Below, piece by piece: positions 54,518 to 63,208 of a stretch of 64,000 nucleotides of DNA. Source of the DNA: Oleiagrimonas soli. GTDB taxonomy: Bacteria; Pseudomonadota; Gammaproteobacteria; Xanthomonadales; Rhodanobacteraceae. The notes under the pieces are model-generated. The model did not search any database. It was given only the letters and a program-made list of their open reading frames with translations, and was not told where the DNA came from. The DNA lies in NCBI RefSeq assembly GCF_000761445.1, contig NZ_KN196471.1, positions 62,001 to 126,000 of the forward strand, in the 5' to 3' direction. The translations under genes were made by a program, and so were the position numbers. Each line of letters starts with the position of its first letter. The first letter of the stretch is position 1.

Positions 54518-57500
54518 TAAAGCCTCGTTCCCGCGCTATTGGTCGCCCAACCTGTAACAACGTTGCCTTCTGAATTTACAATAATGGTTGCGTTACGCCC
54601 TACGTACTGAAATGTTGGACCATATTTACTCGATGCATACCTTATCTCATAAGGGTTCTCAAAAGCATCTTCTAATGCCGACCTTTGAATCCCAATACCA
54701 CCATCACGACCAGCAATTTGCTTCAAAACATGGTTAGACCAGCTCTCAATGCGAGTTGGGGCTCGAACACCGGCTGCTTGTTCTGCACTGAGCTGCTGAG
54801 AAAGCCTAAATCCTTGCAGGGAGGAGCCTGTTACTTCCTCAGTTGCAAGAGTCGTCTCAGGGCATGCAAGTGCCCCCAATAGCTCTCCACCCATAACGCC
54901 AGCAAAAAGTGACAAATAGCCATGAGCCGCAATGCTCATATTTCGCTCGACATTTGGATCGGGCAAACTGGCGCCACTTGGCGCAATTGGACTCCCCTGG
55001 TTCGCGTAGGCATAGTCACCGAGCAACATCGCCGTGCGTATGTCAACGGTACTCCCTGGAATAGGAGCCGACTGAAGCCCTCGTGAATCGGTGTAGCTAA
55101 AAGGGCCTCCGCCCACATAGCTATACGTGTTAACCCCACCAACAAGCCCCGTCGGATCACTCTCGATATATCGCCCGATAGTTGCTTCGTAAGTACGATT
55201 AAGGTTGTACGCAAGCCCCGCCTCCTGATCGTAATACTGCCCCGGGAAGCGCAGGTTGAACACAAACCCCGACCCGCTGGTCGGCTGCTGTTCCCCGAAC
55301 GGATTGCCCTGCTTGGCCCAGCTCCAGATCTGGTTGCCGCTCGCATCCGTCACCACGCGCGGGCTGCCCAGGTCGTCGGCGACGACGTAGCTTTCCGTGC
55401 TGGCGCCGTTGGCTGCCGATTGATCGACCACGGCCACCGGCAGGCTGCCCAGCCAGATGTAGTCGCGCGTGCCGTCGGTCCGGCTGCGGCTCAGCAGATG
55501 GCTGGCTTCGTCGTACTGGAAGCGGTCGGTGACGATGCTGTTGGCGGTCTTGCGGATGCGCTCGCCCAGGGCGTTGTAGGTGTAGGCCACCGGCGTGCCT
55601 GCGCCTTCCTGCGCCGTCGCCATGCGCTGGCGGGCGTTGTAGGTGAAGCTGTAGGTCGTGCCCGCGCGTTGCATCGACGTGGTCTCGCCGTCCGCGTCCA
55701 CGCTGTACGGCGCTGTGCCGACTTCGATCAGGTGATGCGTGTTGGCCGCGTAGCTGTAGGCGCCCGTCGCCTGGCCGCTGCCGGTCTTGCTCAGGCGATC
55801 GCCGGTCTTGTTGTAGGTGTAGCTCTCCAGCGTGCTGCCGTCGCTCTCGGTGACGGCCTTCAGGCGCTGCAGTGGGTCGTAGCCGTAGCTTTCGCTGGCC
55901 GGGTTCGCGCCCGGCGCACTGCCCATCGCGGTGATGTTGCCCAGGGTGTCGCGGGCGTAGTGCAGGTTCAGCAGCGGGCTGGTGAGGTCGGTCAGACGGT
56001 AGTCGGCGTCGTAGCTGCGCGTGATCGTCTGGCCGTTGCCCAGGGTGTAGCTGGCGATGGGGCCGAACGGCAGGTAGCTGATGCCGCTGACCGCAGCGAG
56101 GGCCGTGGCCTGCGTGTGGTCGGGCGGAATCAGGCTCAGCGACTGCACCCGCCCGTCGCTGTCGTAGGCGTAGTCGGCCTCGGTGCCGTCCGGGTAGGTC
56201 ACGCTTTGCAGACGGTCGCCGCTGGTGTAGCCGTAGGCGACGCTCGCCAGCGTGCCGTTCTGGTTCTGCGTCTTCTGCGTGACGCTGCCGTGCGCGTCGT
56301 AGCAGTAGGTCGTGGTGGTGTCGCCCTTGACGATGCGCGTCAGACGGCCGACCGGGTACGAACCGCTGCAGCCCGTCACAGCGTCGGCCTCGTCGTAGTG
56401 GTAGGTCACGTCCAGCGTGCTGTCGGCGTATTGCTGGGTCGCCAGACGATCCAGCGCATCGTAGGTGGACGTGTCGACCTGGCCCTTCGCGTCCGTGTGC
56501 GTGAGGCGGTTGCCGGCGGCATCGTAGGTGTCGCTGCTGGTGCCGGTGTCCGGGCTCTGCAGACTGGTGCGGTCGCCGAGGCCGTCGTAGGTGTAGATCG
56601 TGGACAGGTTGTCCGGATCGGTGACGCCGGTGACGCGATCCATCGCGTCGTAGGCCATGGTGCTCTGCGTGTTGGCGGTGTCGGTATCGGTGCCGTTGTA
56701 GTTGCGGATCACGCTGACCAGACGGTTCAGCGCGTCGTAGCCCATCTCCTTCTCGATACCCAGCGCGTTGGCGCTGTGCACCAGGTTGCCGTCGGCGTCG
56801 TAGCTGTCGCTGAAGCCGGCGTTGAACACGGTGTGGTTCAGGCCGTCGACCACGGACGTCAGCTCGCCCAGCGTGTTGAACGTGCGTGAGGTCGTGCGCA
56901 GGGCCGTGCCGGTACTGTCGAGCACCTGCTCCTGGGTCTTGTCGCCTGCCGCATCCAGGGTGTAGTGGATGGAATTACCTTGCGCATCAGTGATGTCGGT
57001 CAGGCGATGGGCGTCGTCGTAGGTGTAGCTGGTGGTCACTCCGTCCGGATCGGTGATCGAGGCCACCGCGCCGTAGGGCGTATAGGTGAAGCTGGTGGTC
57101 GCACCACCCACGCTGCGCGAGGCCAGCCAGCCGCGCGGGGTGTAGGTCAGGTCCGTGTGCACGCCGTTGGGATCGGTGGTGCGGGTAACGCGGCCGTCGG
57201 CATCGTAGGAGTCGATGCTGGTGACGTGGCCGAGTGCGTCGGTGACGGTGTGCAGGTCGCCCGGCTGATGACAGGCGCCGCCCGGCGTGGTGCAGCCGGT
57301 CGTGGCGCTGTCCAGGTAGTAGCTGTAGGTGGTGGTCTGGGTCAGATCCGTGCGCGGACCGGTGGCCGACAGCGTCAGGCCGACCAGCGGGCATTGCGTG
57401 GTGTCGACGGCATCGCAGTAGGTGTAGGTCCAGCGGCGCACGCCGGCCGGCGGCGTGCCGGTGGCGGCACAGGTGTAGCTGCTGGCCTGGGCGTCATCGA

Positions 57501-59148
57501 TGTCGCACTTGGCCAATACTTGACCGCGGGCATTGTAAATCCATTGCGTCTTGGAGACTGTTTCACCGGAAGAATTTTGTACAGATCGCAAAGTAGGTTC
57601 ACGCAGGGAGTGATCCCAGGAGGTATTAATAGTTCTTTGGCTCGTTGTACCGGATGCATCAATCTCTTTTACTCGAAGGCCATCACCGATTGAATCATAA
57701 CTGTAGTTTGTAGCGATGCCTACACGATCAGTTTTCTGCTGCAAATCACCGGAGCCGCCATAACTGAACAAAACCTTCCGTGCTGTACATCCGTCACACG
57801 AATACGTGATGCTCGTTGTCCGCGGAATTTCATTAACAAGAGCCCATGTGAAGGATGCTTTTTGACCCAACGGCCCTGTAAATGTATTCGTGTTTGTACT
57901 ATAATTCGCACTAATCGATGATTGCATTGCATTTACGCCACCTGCATTTTCCGACGACACAGGCAACAGCCCGCTATATCGATAAGTTGCGTAACGCACT
58001 CCCGCCTCATCAATAATGCCGGTCATCAAGTTCGGATAATTTGCTCCACCCGTATTGCCCGACTCGTCATATTTGTAATTTTCAGATTTTCCGTCCGTAT
58101 ATATCACTGATACAAGGTTGTTATCAGAATCATGCACGTAATCGACACTGCTGCCATCCGGCAACGTCAATGACGCAAGCAAGCCCGAACTATCATAGCC
58201 CAGCACTATGACTCGACCCGAAACACCGGTTATCGTTTCTAATGCACTATCGACAACACCTTCCGAAGGGTCATTGACCTGCGTGTAAGTGAAATTTATT
58301 GACTGTCCAGATTTATTAACAATCTTAATAAGTTTACCGCTTGCATTATAAATTTCTTTATTTAGATCCTGGGCACTGAATAATGTCCAACCCACAACGT
58401 TACTGTTCTGATCGAAATTTTGCACCAAACTGTCATGATTACTTGGATCTGTCGGCACCCAAGCATGACCTGCCGCGTTATAGCTCGACGTAAATCCCTC
58501 CTGCCGTCCATCATCCCTGATCGCATTAACGAATAAAAGCATCTTTGACAAATTACTTGCTTGATCATTAGTCGCGATGTAGTCAGGGACGTGGGCACCA
58601 GAAACATACAGATTTCGTGAGAAACTATAGGTCCAGTTTGCACCTAAACGCCACCCTGAACTTTGGGTAGAAAGCGTATTGTAATATCGCTCAAATGATC
58701 CAATACCTTTGACTTTTACGTCAGTATATTCCTCGAACCGATTCCCTATCGTAGTCTCGATCGGATCCCCACAACTACAATTAGCCCTTGGATGCCCCAC
58801 ACTGGACTGAGGAGCCCTCCCATCCGTAAACCCATGAACCCAAGAAAATTCTTGATTCGCGCCACAGCACAGCGGATAATTCCATTTTGGAGTAAAGGTT
58901 GCCCCACCGATTGGGAAGACCCAGTCACCATACATCGTTGCACTGGCTTCGCGACATTCATATATAGCCAAGCCATTATCATATTCCTGCTGTTGCTCTT
59001 GATTGAATTTCACGCATGCATTATAAGCGTCGCTTTGCGAGTAAAATTCACCACTGCTTGTAGTTGGATATCCAAAGTCATCAGCTTGAGCAGTAAACAC
59101 AAGCCCGCCAGCCACAAATGTCATGAAAAATAAAAATACGTATCGCAT
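54517..59148 (-). CDS. Sec-exported RHS/YD-repeat polymorphic toxin
   Basis: A 1543-residue RHS protein. Signal peptide to about 22 (GGLVFTAQA-DD). A cysteine-rich N-terminal region follows (cysteines at about 44, 65, 93-94, 120 and 122), then a DUF6531-like opening (CSCGDPIETTIGNRFEEY). YD repeats run from about 330 to 1290. The RHS core hallmark is at about 1302-1340 (PGQYYDQEAGLAYNLNRTYE, GRYIESDPTGL). A variable tip of about 185 residues ends the protein. The tip holds a hydrophobic segment, then SNHVLKQIAGRDGGIG...ENPYEIRY...TFQYVGRNATIIVN...VVTGWATNSAG. This tip resembles BECR-fold or DUF4258-like RNase toxins, but that is tentative. Residues ~540-1303 are GC-rich like the chromosome while both ends are AT-rich, so the gene is a mosaic. 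The coupled 84-residue gene is the likely immunity protein. Confidence 0.9.
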   Translation of the reverse strand: MRYVFLFFMTFVAGGLVFTAQADDFGYPTTSSGEFYSQSDAYNACVKFNQEQQQEYDNGLAIYECREASATMYGDWVFPIGGATFTPKWNYPLCCGANQEFSWVHGFTDGRAPQSSVGHPRANCSCGDPIETTIGNRFEEYTDVKVKGIGSFERYYNTLSTQSSGWRLGANWTYSFSRNLYVSGAHVPDYIATNDQASNLSKMLLFVNAIRDDGRQEGFTSSYNAAGHAWVPTDPSNHDSLVQNFDQNSNVVGWTLFSAQDLNKEIYNASGKLIKIVNKSGQSINFTYTQVNDPSEGVVDSALETITGVSGRVIVLGYDSSGLLASLTLPDGSSVDYVHDSDNNLVSVIYTDGKSENYKYDESGNTGGANYPNLMTGIIDEAGVRYATYRYSGLLPVSSENAGGVNAMQSSISANYSTNTNTFTGPLGQKASFTWALVNEIPRTTSITYSCDGCTARKVLFSYGGSGDLQQKTDRVGIATNYSYDSIGDGLRVKEIDASGTTSQRTINTSWDHSLREPTLRSVQNSSGETVSKTQWIYNARGQVLAKCDIDDAQASSYTCAATGTPPAGVRRWTYTYCDAVDTTQCPLVGLTLSATGPRTDLTQTTTYSYYLDSATTGCTTPGGACHQPGDLHTVTDALGHVTSIDSYDADGRVTRTTDPNGVHTDLTYTPRGWLASRSVGGATTSFTYTPYGAVASITDPDGVTTSYTYDDAHRLTDITDAQGNSIHYTLDAAGDKTQEQVLDSTGTALRTTSRTFNTLGELTSVVDGLNHTVFNAGFSDSYDADGNLVHSANALGIEKEMGYDALNRLVSVIRNYNGTDTDTANTQSTMAYDAMDRVTGVTDPDNLSTIYTYDGLGDRTSLQSPDTGTSSDTYDAAGNRLTHTDAKGQVDTSTYDALDRLATQQYADSTLDVTYHYDEADAVTGCSGSYPVGRLTRIVKGDTTTTYCYDAHGSVTQKTQNQNGTLASVAYGYTSGDRLQSVTYPDGTEADYAYDSDGRVQSLSLIPPDHTQATALAAVSGISYLPFGPIASYTLGNGQTITRSYDADYRLTDLTSPLLNLHYARDTLGNITAMGSAPGANPASESYGYDPLQRLKAVTESDGSTLESYTYNKTGDRLSKTGSGQATGAYSYAANTHHLIEVGTAPYSVDADGETTSMQRAGTTYSFTYNARQRMATAQEGAGTPVAYTYNALGERIRKTANSIVTDRFQYDEASHLLSRSRTDGTRDYIWLGSLPVAVVDQSAANGASTESYVVADDLGSPRVVTDASGNQIWSWAKQGNPFGEQQPTSGSGFVFNLRFPGQYYDQEAGLAYNLNRTYEATIGRYIESDPTGLVGGVNTYSYVGGGPFSYTDSRGLQSAPIPGSTVDIRTAMLLGDYAYANQGSPIAPSGASLPDPNVERNMSIAAHGYLSLFAGVMGGELLGALACPETTLATEEVTGSSLQGFRLSQQLSAEQAAGVRAPTRIESWSNHVLKQIAGRDGGIGIQRSALEDAFENPYEIRYASSKYGPTFQYVGRNATIIVNSEGNVVTGWATNSAGTRL

Positions 59149-59517
59149 TCTTGAACCTCAATGTAAAATTATGAACACTAACTTAATCCAGTCAAATATT
59201 ATTTTTACAATTTAAAATTTAATCCTCAAAAAATTTAGCGCTTCCGGGCACTATTTTTGATAGTACATTCATACTCAATGTGAGGATATACATATTCGGC
59301 AATTTGAACTCACCGCCACATTGAGATGATGGGTACCAAATAAGCTCGCCAGCCAGGACGGATCGCCTAAACTTTAGTAGCGAAATCACCATTCTTGGCA
59401 GACAACATGTCTGCCTGAGGTATCGCAAACTCACGCAAAACCGTTTAAAGCTGTCTTAGATTCACTTATCTTGGCTCTAGCCATCATCAACCAAAACCCA
59501 AGCACATAAATTGAAGC
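59149..59517. other. AT-rich intergenic segment upstream of the RHS gene
   Basis: These 369 bases are strongly AT-rich against a GC-rich genome. They lie between the RHS start and the YdcF stop. I see no convincing gene: reading frames here are short and lack family resemblance or a good ribosome site. The segment probably holds the RHS promoter and remains of the acquired island. No inverted repeat or insertion-sequence end was recognised. Confidence 0.6.
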
Positions 59518-60213
59518 TCACCGGATACGCGCCGCCATCCGCTCATGCCCAATCAAATGCGCCCAGCGCAGGCCGATGTCGATCCACATCAGGTAGCCCG
59601 ACTCCAGCACCATGCGCAGGCGGTAGCGCGCGTGGCCGGGCAGGCGATCTTCCGCGGCGATGGGCTGGGCGTCGAAGCCGAGGCGGCGGGCCAGCAGCAG
59701 GCAGCGGGCGAGGTGATAGCGGCTGGTGACCAGGGCGACCGGCGGACGTTCGTCGTGGCCGAGCAGTTCGCGCGCGTGGCGCAGGTTTTCCAGGGAATCG
59801 GTGGACGCCTGTTCCAGTTCCATCGGCACGTGGTCGGGAAAATCGGCGGCATGCAGCCAGTCGGCGCCGGCTTTTGCTTCGGTGATGCGGCTGCCGCTGT
59901 TGCCGCCGAGCAGCAGCACGCGTTCGATATCGGCCTCGCGCGCCAGGGTCAGGCCGCGCTGCAGGCGGTGGATGTAGTCCTGTTCCGGGCGCTCGCCTTC
60001 CAGCCTGCGACCGAAGATCAGCAACACGCGCGCGCGGGTCGGCTTCAGCGGGCTGCGCGCGGCGGTGCGCCAGACGTGGATCAGGTAGGCGAGCCATGCC
60101 AGCCCGCCGCTGAGCGCCAGCACCAGCAGGGTCACACACAGGGAGTGCAGCACGTCGGCATCGCGCAGGTAGCGCCACGGACCGCGTCGTAGAGGTGCCA
60201 GGGGATCGCTCAT
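59518..60213 (-). CDS. YdcF/ElyC-like DUF218 membrane protein
   Basis: A 231-residue protein with one N-terminal helix (about 20-42) and a DUF218 Rossmann-like domain. The domain carries ARVLLIFGRRLEGERPEQDYIHRLQRGLTLAREADIERVLLLGG, seen as VLLIFGRRL and VLLLGGNSGS, plus EQASTDSLENLRHARELL and VTSRYHLARCLLLARRLG. DUF218 proteins such as SanA, ElyC and YdcF take part in envelope or peptidoglycan-lipid metabolism; the reaction is not settled. I chose the ATG at 60213. It is divergent from the aryl-polyene operon and back on chromosomal-type GC-rich DNA. Confidence 0.85.
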   Translation of the reverse strand: MSDPLAPLRRGPWRYLRDADVLHSLCVTLLVLALSGGLAWLAYLIHVWRTAARSPLKPTRARVLLIFGRRLEGERPEQDYIHRLQRGLTLAREADIERVLLLGGNSGSRITEAKAGADWLHAADFPDHVPMELEQASTDSLENLRHARELLGHDERPPVALVTSRYHLARCLLLARRLGFDAQPIAAEDRLPGHARYRLRMVLESGYLMWIDIGLRWAHLIGHERMAARIR

Positions 60214-60355
60214 GAAGCTTTCGGTCACCGGGAAAAAGCGCAGCCTACCGCATGCCTCGGCCGCGCCGAAGTCGCTCCCGCGTGCGCGAGACCGCCGTGC
60301 ATGATCGGGCACTCGGCACGGGAAAATTCAGCCGGGAAAAGCTACCCTGCACCGG

Positions 60356-61561
60356 ATGCCCGACACGATGCCTGCGCTGGCCGTCAGCGCCCACACCGCC
60401 ACTTCCGCGCTCGGCCGCGGTCTGGATGCCCACGAGGACGCGCTGCGCCGCATGCGCGGCGGACTGGTGCGCAACGATTTCAGCAGCGCGCCGCTGGACT
60501 GCTGGATCGGCCGTGTCGCCGGACTGGAAGACGCGGCGCTGCCGGCGACCCTGAACGAGTGGGACTGCCGCAACAACCGCCTGGCCTGGGCCGGACTGCA
60601 GCAGGACGACTTCCCGAAGGCCGTGCATCGCGCCGCCGCGCGCTACGGCAGCGACCGCGTCGCCGTGCTGCTGGGCACGTCCACGGGCAGCATCGCCAGC
60701 ACCGAACAGGGCTATCGCCATCTGGACGTGGACGGCCGCCTGCCCGCCGAGGTGCGCCGGCCGATGATCCATTGCCTGCACTCGCTGAGCGCCTTCGTGA
60801 AGACCGCGCTCGACCTGTCCGGGCCATGCCTGACGATTTCCACCGCGTGTTCGTCCAGCGCCAAGGTCTATGCGATGGCCGCGCGCATGATGCAGGCCGG
60901 CCTGGTCGACGCGGCCGTGGTCGGCGGCGTCGATTCGCTGTGCGACAGCGTGCTGTTCGGCTTCAACTCGCTGGCGCTGGTGTCGCAGCAGGCCTGCCGT
61001 CCGTTCGATGTGGACCGCGACGGCATCTCCATCGGCGAGGCCGCCGGCTTCGCCCTGCTGGAACGTGCCGAGCGCGTGCCCGAGGCGCCGCGCCTGGCCG
61101 GCTACGGCGAATCCAGCGACGCACACCACATGTCCACACCGCATCCCGATGGTCTCGGCGCCGAACTGGCCATGCGCGATGCGCTGGCGCGGGCGGGACT
61201 GCGACCGGAGCAGGTCGACTACATCAACCTGCACGGCACCTCCACGCAGAAGAACGACGAGGTCGAGGCGGCGCTGATCGCGCGACTGTATCCCGACACC
61301 ACGCGCAGCAGCTCGACCAAGGGCTACAGCGGCCACACGCTGGGCGCGGCCGGCGCACTGGAAGCCAGCATCGCCCTGCTCGCCATCGAGCGCGGGGTGC
61401 TGCCCGGCAACCTCGGCTGCAGCACGCCCGATCCGCTGTGCGCCGGTCGCCTGCAGCTGGAAACCGAGGTGCGCGCCGTGCGCGTGGCGCTGAGCAACTC
61501 CTTCGGCTTCGGCGGCAACAACGCCTGCCTGGCGTTCACTCATGCGGGAGGAATCGCATGA
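60356..61561 (+). CDS. Beta-ketoacyl-ACP synthase of an aryl-polyene/xanthomonadin-type cluster
   Basis: A 401-residue FabF/FabB-type ketosynthase. The catalytic cysteine is in STACSSSAKVYA, and the histidines are in HGTSTQKND and GHTLGAAGALE, so the triad is complete. The glycine-rich GFGGNNACLAF tail is also present. In aryl-polyene and xanthomonadin clusters such enzymes, paired with a chain-length-factor-like partner, extend the polyene chain. It is the first gene of a packed operon: the next gene's ATG overlaps its stop by four bases. ATG 60356 has weak SD; ATG 60368 is an alternative. Confidence 0.91.
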   Translation: MPDTMPALAVSAHTATSALGRGLDAHEDALRRMRGGLVRNDFSSAPLDCWIGRVAGLEDAALPATLNEWDCRNNRLAWAGLQQDDFPKAVHRAAARYGSDRVAVLLGTSTGSIASTEQGYRHLDVDGRLPAEVRRPMIHCLHSLSAFVKTALDLSGPCLTISTACSSSAKVYAMAARMMQAGLVDAAVVGGVDSLCDSVLFGFNSLALVSQQACRPFDVDRDGISIGEAAGFALLERAERVPEAPRLAGYGESSDAHHMSTPHPDGLGAELAMRDALARAGLRPEQVDYINLHGTSTQKNDEVEAALIARLYPDTTRSSSTKGYSGHTLGAAGALEASIALLAIERGVLPGNLGCSTPDPLCAGRLQLETEVRAVRVALSNSFGFGGNNACLAFTHAGGIA

Positions 61562-62364
61562 ATGGCGACCTGGACGTGTGGGTGGAAGGCATCGGCGTAT
61601 GGGCGCCGGGCCTGCCTAACTGGGATCACCTGTGCGCGCACCTCGCCGGTCAGCCGACCGCCGAGGACGCGCCGAAGCGACCGGCCGCCGGGCTGCTGCC
61701 GCCCGCCGAACGCCGCCGCGCGCCGGACAGCGTGCGCCTGGCCGTCGAGACCGCCGCCCAGGCCGTGGCGATGAGCGGCCGTGACGCCGCCGAACTGCCC
61801 AGCGTGTTCGCCTCCGCGCACGGCGATGCCGTGATCATGGACTACATGTGCGAGACCCTGGCGACGACGCCGCTGGAAATGTCGCCGACGCGCTTTCACA
61901 ACTCGGTGCACAACGCCGCCGCCGGCTACTGGACCATCGCCACCGGCTGCCATCGCAGTTCCAATGCGATCTGTGCCGGCGACGCCAGTTTCGGCGCCGG
62001 TCTGCTGGAAGCCACGACGCTGGCCGCAAGCGATGCCGAAGCGGTGCTGCTGGCCGCGTTCGACGCCCCTGGCCAGGGGCCGCTGGTGGAAATGCTAAGC
62101 ACGCGCACGCCGTTCGCCTGCGCGCTGGTGCTGAGTCCGCAACGCACGCCACAGTCGCGCGCCGCGCTGCGACTGCGACTGCACGCTTCCGGTCATCCGC
62201 AACAGCCGCCGTCCAACGCGCACTTGCGCCGGCTGGCGCGCGAGAACGCCTGCGGCGCGGCGCTGACGCTGCTGGAGGCCCTGGCGCAACCGACCGCCGG
62301 CAGCACGCGCGTCGCCGCCGGCACTGGCTTGACGTTGCACATCGAAACGGACGTCCTTGCATGA
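61558..62364 (+). CDS. Ketosynthase chain-length-factor-like protein
   Basis: A 268-residue beta-ketoacyl synthase N-terminal-domain protein (PF13723 type), the usual partner of the aryl-polyene ketosynthase. Seen: the opening VEGIGVWAPGLPNW, the RRAPDSVRLAVETAAQAVAMSG, the FHNSVHNAAAGYWTIATGCH segment and the AFDAPGQGPL stretch. It is shorter than a full ketosynthase. Its GCHRSSNAICAG centre lacks the surrounding of a normal TACSSS nucleophile. GGGAGG lies 6 bases before ATG 61558. It overlaps its neighbours on both sides. Confidence 0.86.
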   Translation: MNGDLDVWVEGIGVWAPGLPNWDHLCAHLAGQPTAEDAPKRPAAGLLPPAERRRAPDSVRLAVETAAQAVAMSGRDAAELPSVFASAHGDAVIMDYMCETLATTPLEMSPTRFHNSVHNAAAGYWTIATGCHRSSNAICAGDASFGAGLLEATTLAASDAEAVLLAAFDAPGQGPLVEMLSTRTPFACALVLSPQRTPQSRAALRLRLHASGHPQQPPSNAHLRRLARENACGAALTLLEALAQPTAGSTRVAAGTGLTLHIETDVLA

Positions 62365-63152
62365 AGGCCACCGCCGACGCCGCATCCGCCGATCCCGCTT
62401 GCTGCGTGCTGATCCCGTGCCTGAACGAGGCGCGCGCCATCCGCGGCGTGATCGCATCGGTGCTGGCGCTGGGCTACCCGGTGATGGTGGTCGACGACGG
62501 CTCCGACGACGGCACGCCGAACATCGTGGCCGCGCTGCCGGTAACGCTGATCCGCCATCCGCAGCGGCGCGGCAAGGGCGAAGCCCTGCGCACCGGCTTC
62601 CGCGCGGCGCTGAAGCACGGCTATGACGGCGTGGTCAGCATGGACGGCGACGGCCAGCACGTGGCCGAGGACATTCCGCGCCTGCTCGCCGCCGCGCGGC
62701 GCTACCCGAACCATATCGTCAGCGGCGCGCGGCTGCGTCATCGCGAGCGTCAGCCCAACTACCGCCGCCGCGCCAACGACTTCGCCGACTGGGGCATTTC
62801 CTGGGCCGCCGGTCAGTGCCTGGTCGACACGCAATGCGGCCAACGCTACTACCCGCGCGCGGCGCTGGAACTGGCCGACATCAAGAGCGGCGGCTTCGCC
62901 TTCGAGACCGACATCCTGATCGAAGCGGCCCTGCAACGCGGCGTGCGCGTGGCCTCGGTGCCGATCGAATCGCGTTACCTGGGCGACATGCGCCTGAGCC
63001 ACTTCCGGCCGGTGCGGGATTTCTCGCGCATCACCGCGCGCGTGGTCTGGCGCATCCTGCGCGCGGGTCTGATGCGCGATCACCTGCGCCAGATCCGCGA
63101 TCAGCAACCCCTGATCTACGACCCCGAGCACGAAACCGACGCTCACGGGTGA
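62361..63152 (+). CDS. Family 2 glycosyltransferase of the polyene cluster
   Basis: A 263-residue GT-A enzyme. Motifs: CCVLIPCLNEARAIRGVI, the VVDDGSDDGTPN donor site, MDGDGQHVAEDI, and a GGFAFETDILIEA acceptor-side element. Glycosyltransferases of this type occur in xanthomonadin (pig) and aryl-polyene clusters and are thought to add a sugar or lipid head group to the pigment. The acceptor here is unknown. The ATG at 62361 overlaps the upstream stop by four bases. Confidence 0.9.
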   Translation: MKATADAASADPACCVLIPCLNEARAIRGVIASVLALGYPVMVVDDGSDDGTPNIVAALPVTLIRHPQRRGKGEALRTGFRAALKHGYDGVVSMDGDGQHVAEDIPRLLAAARRYPNHIVSGARLRHRERQPNYRRRANDFADWGISWAAGQCLVDTQCGQRYYPRAALELADIKSGGFAFETDILIEAALQRGVRVASVPIESRYLGDMRLSHFRPVRDFSRITARVVWRILRAGLMRDHLRQIRDQQPLIYDPEHETDAHG

Positions 63153-63208
63153 CGCGAACCACGCGCTTCGGGCATCATCGGGGCAAGCTTCGGCGAGGCA
63201 GGAACGCA

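Noticed and set aside
54517-59148. RHS protein as a type VI secretion effector.
   Set aside because: It has a Sec signal peptide and no PAAR, VgrG or Hcp genes are near; T6SS delivery is not supported.
59219-59434. 71-codon minus-strand reading frame in the AT-rich segment before the RHS gene.
   Set aside because: No ribosome site, family likeness or clear coding signal; listed as intergenic.
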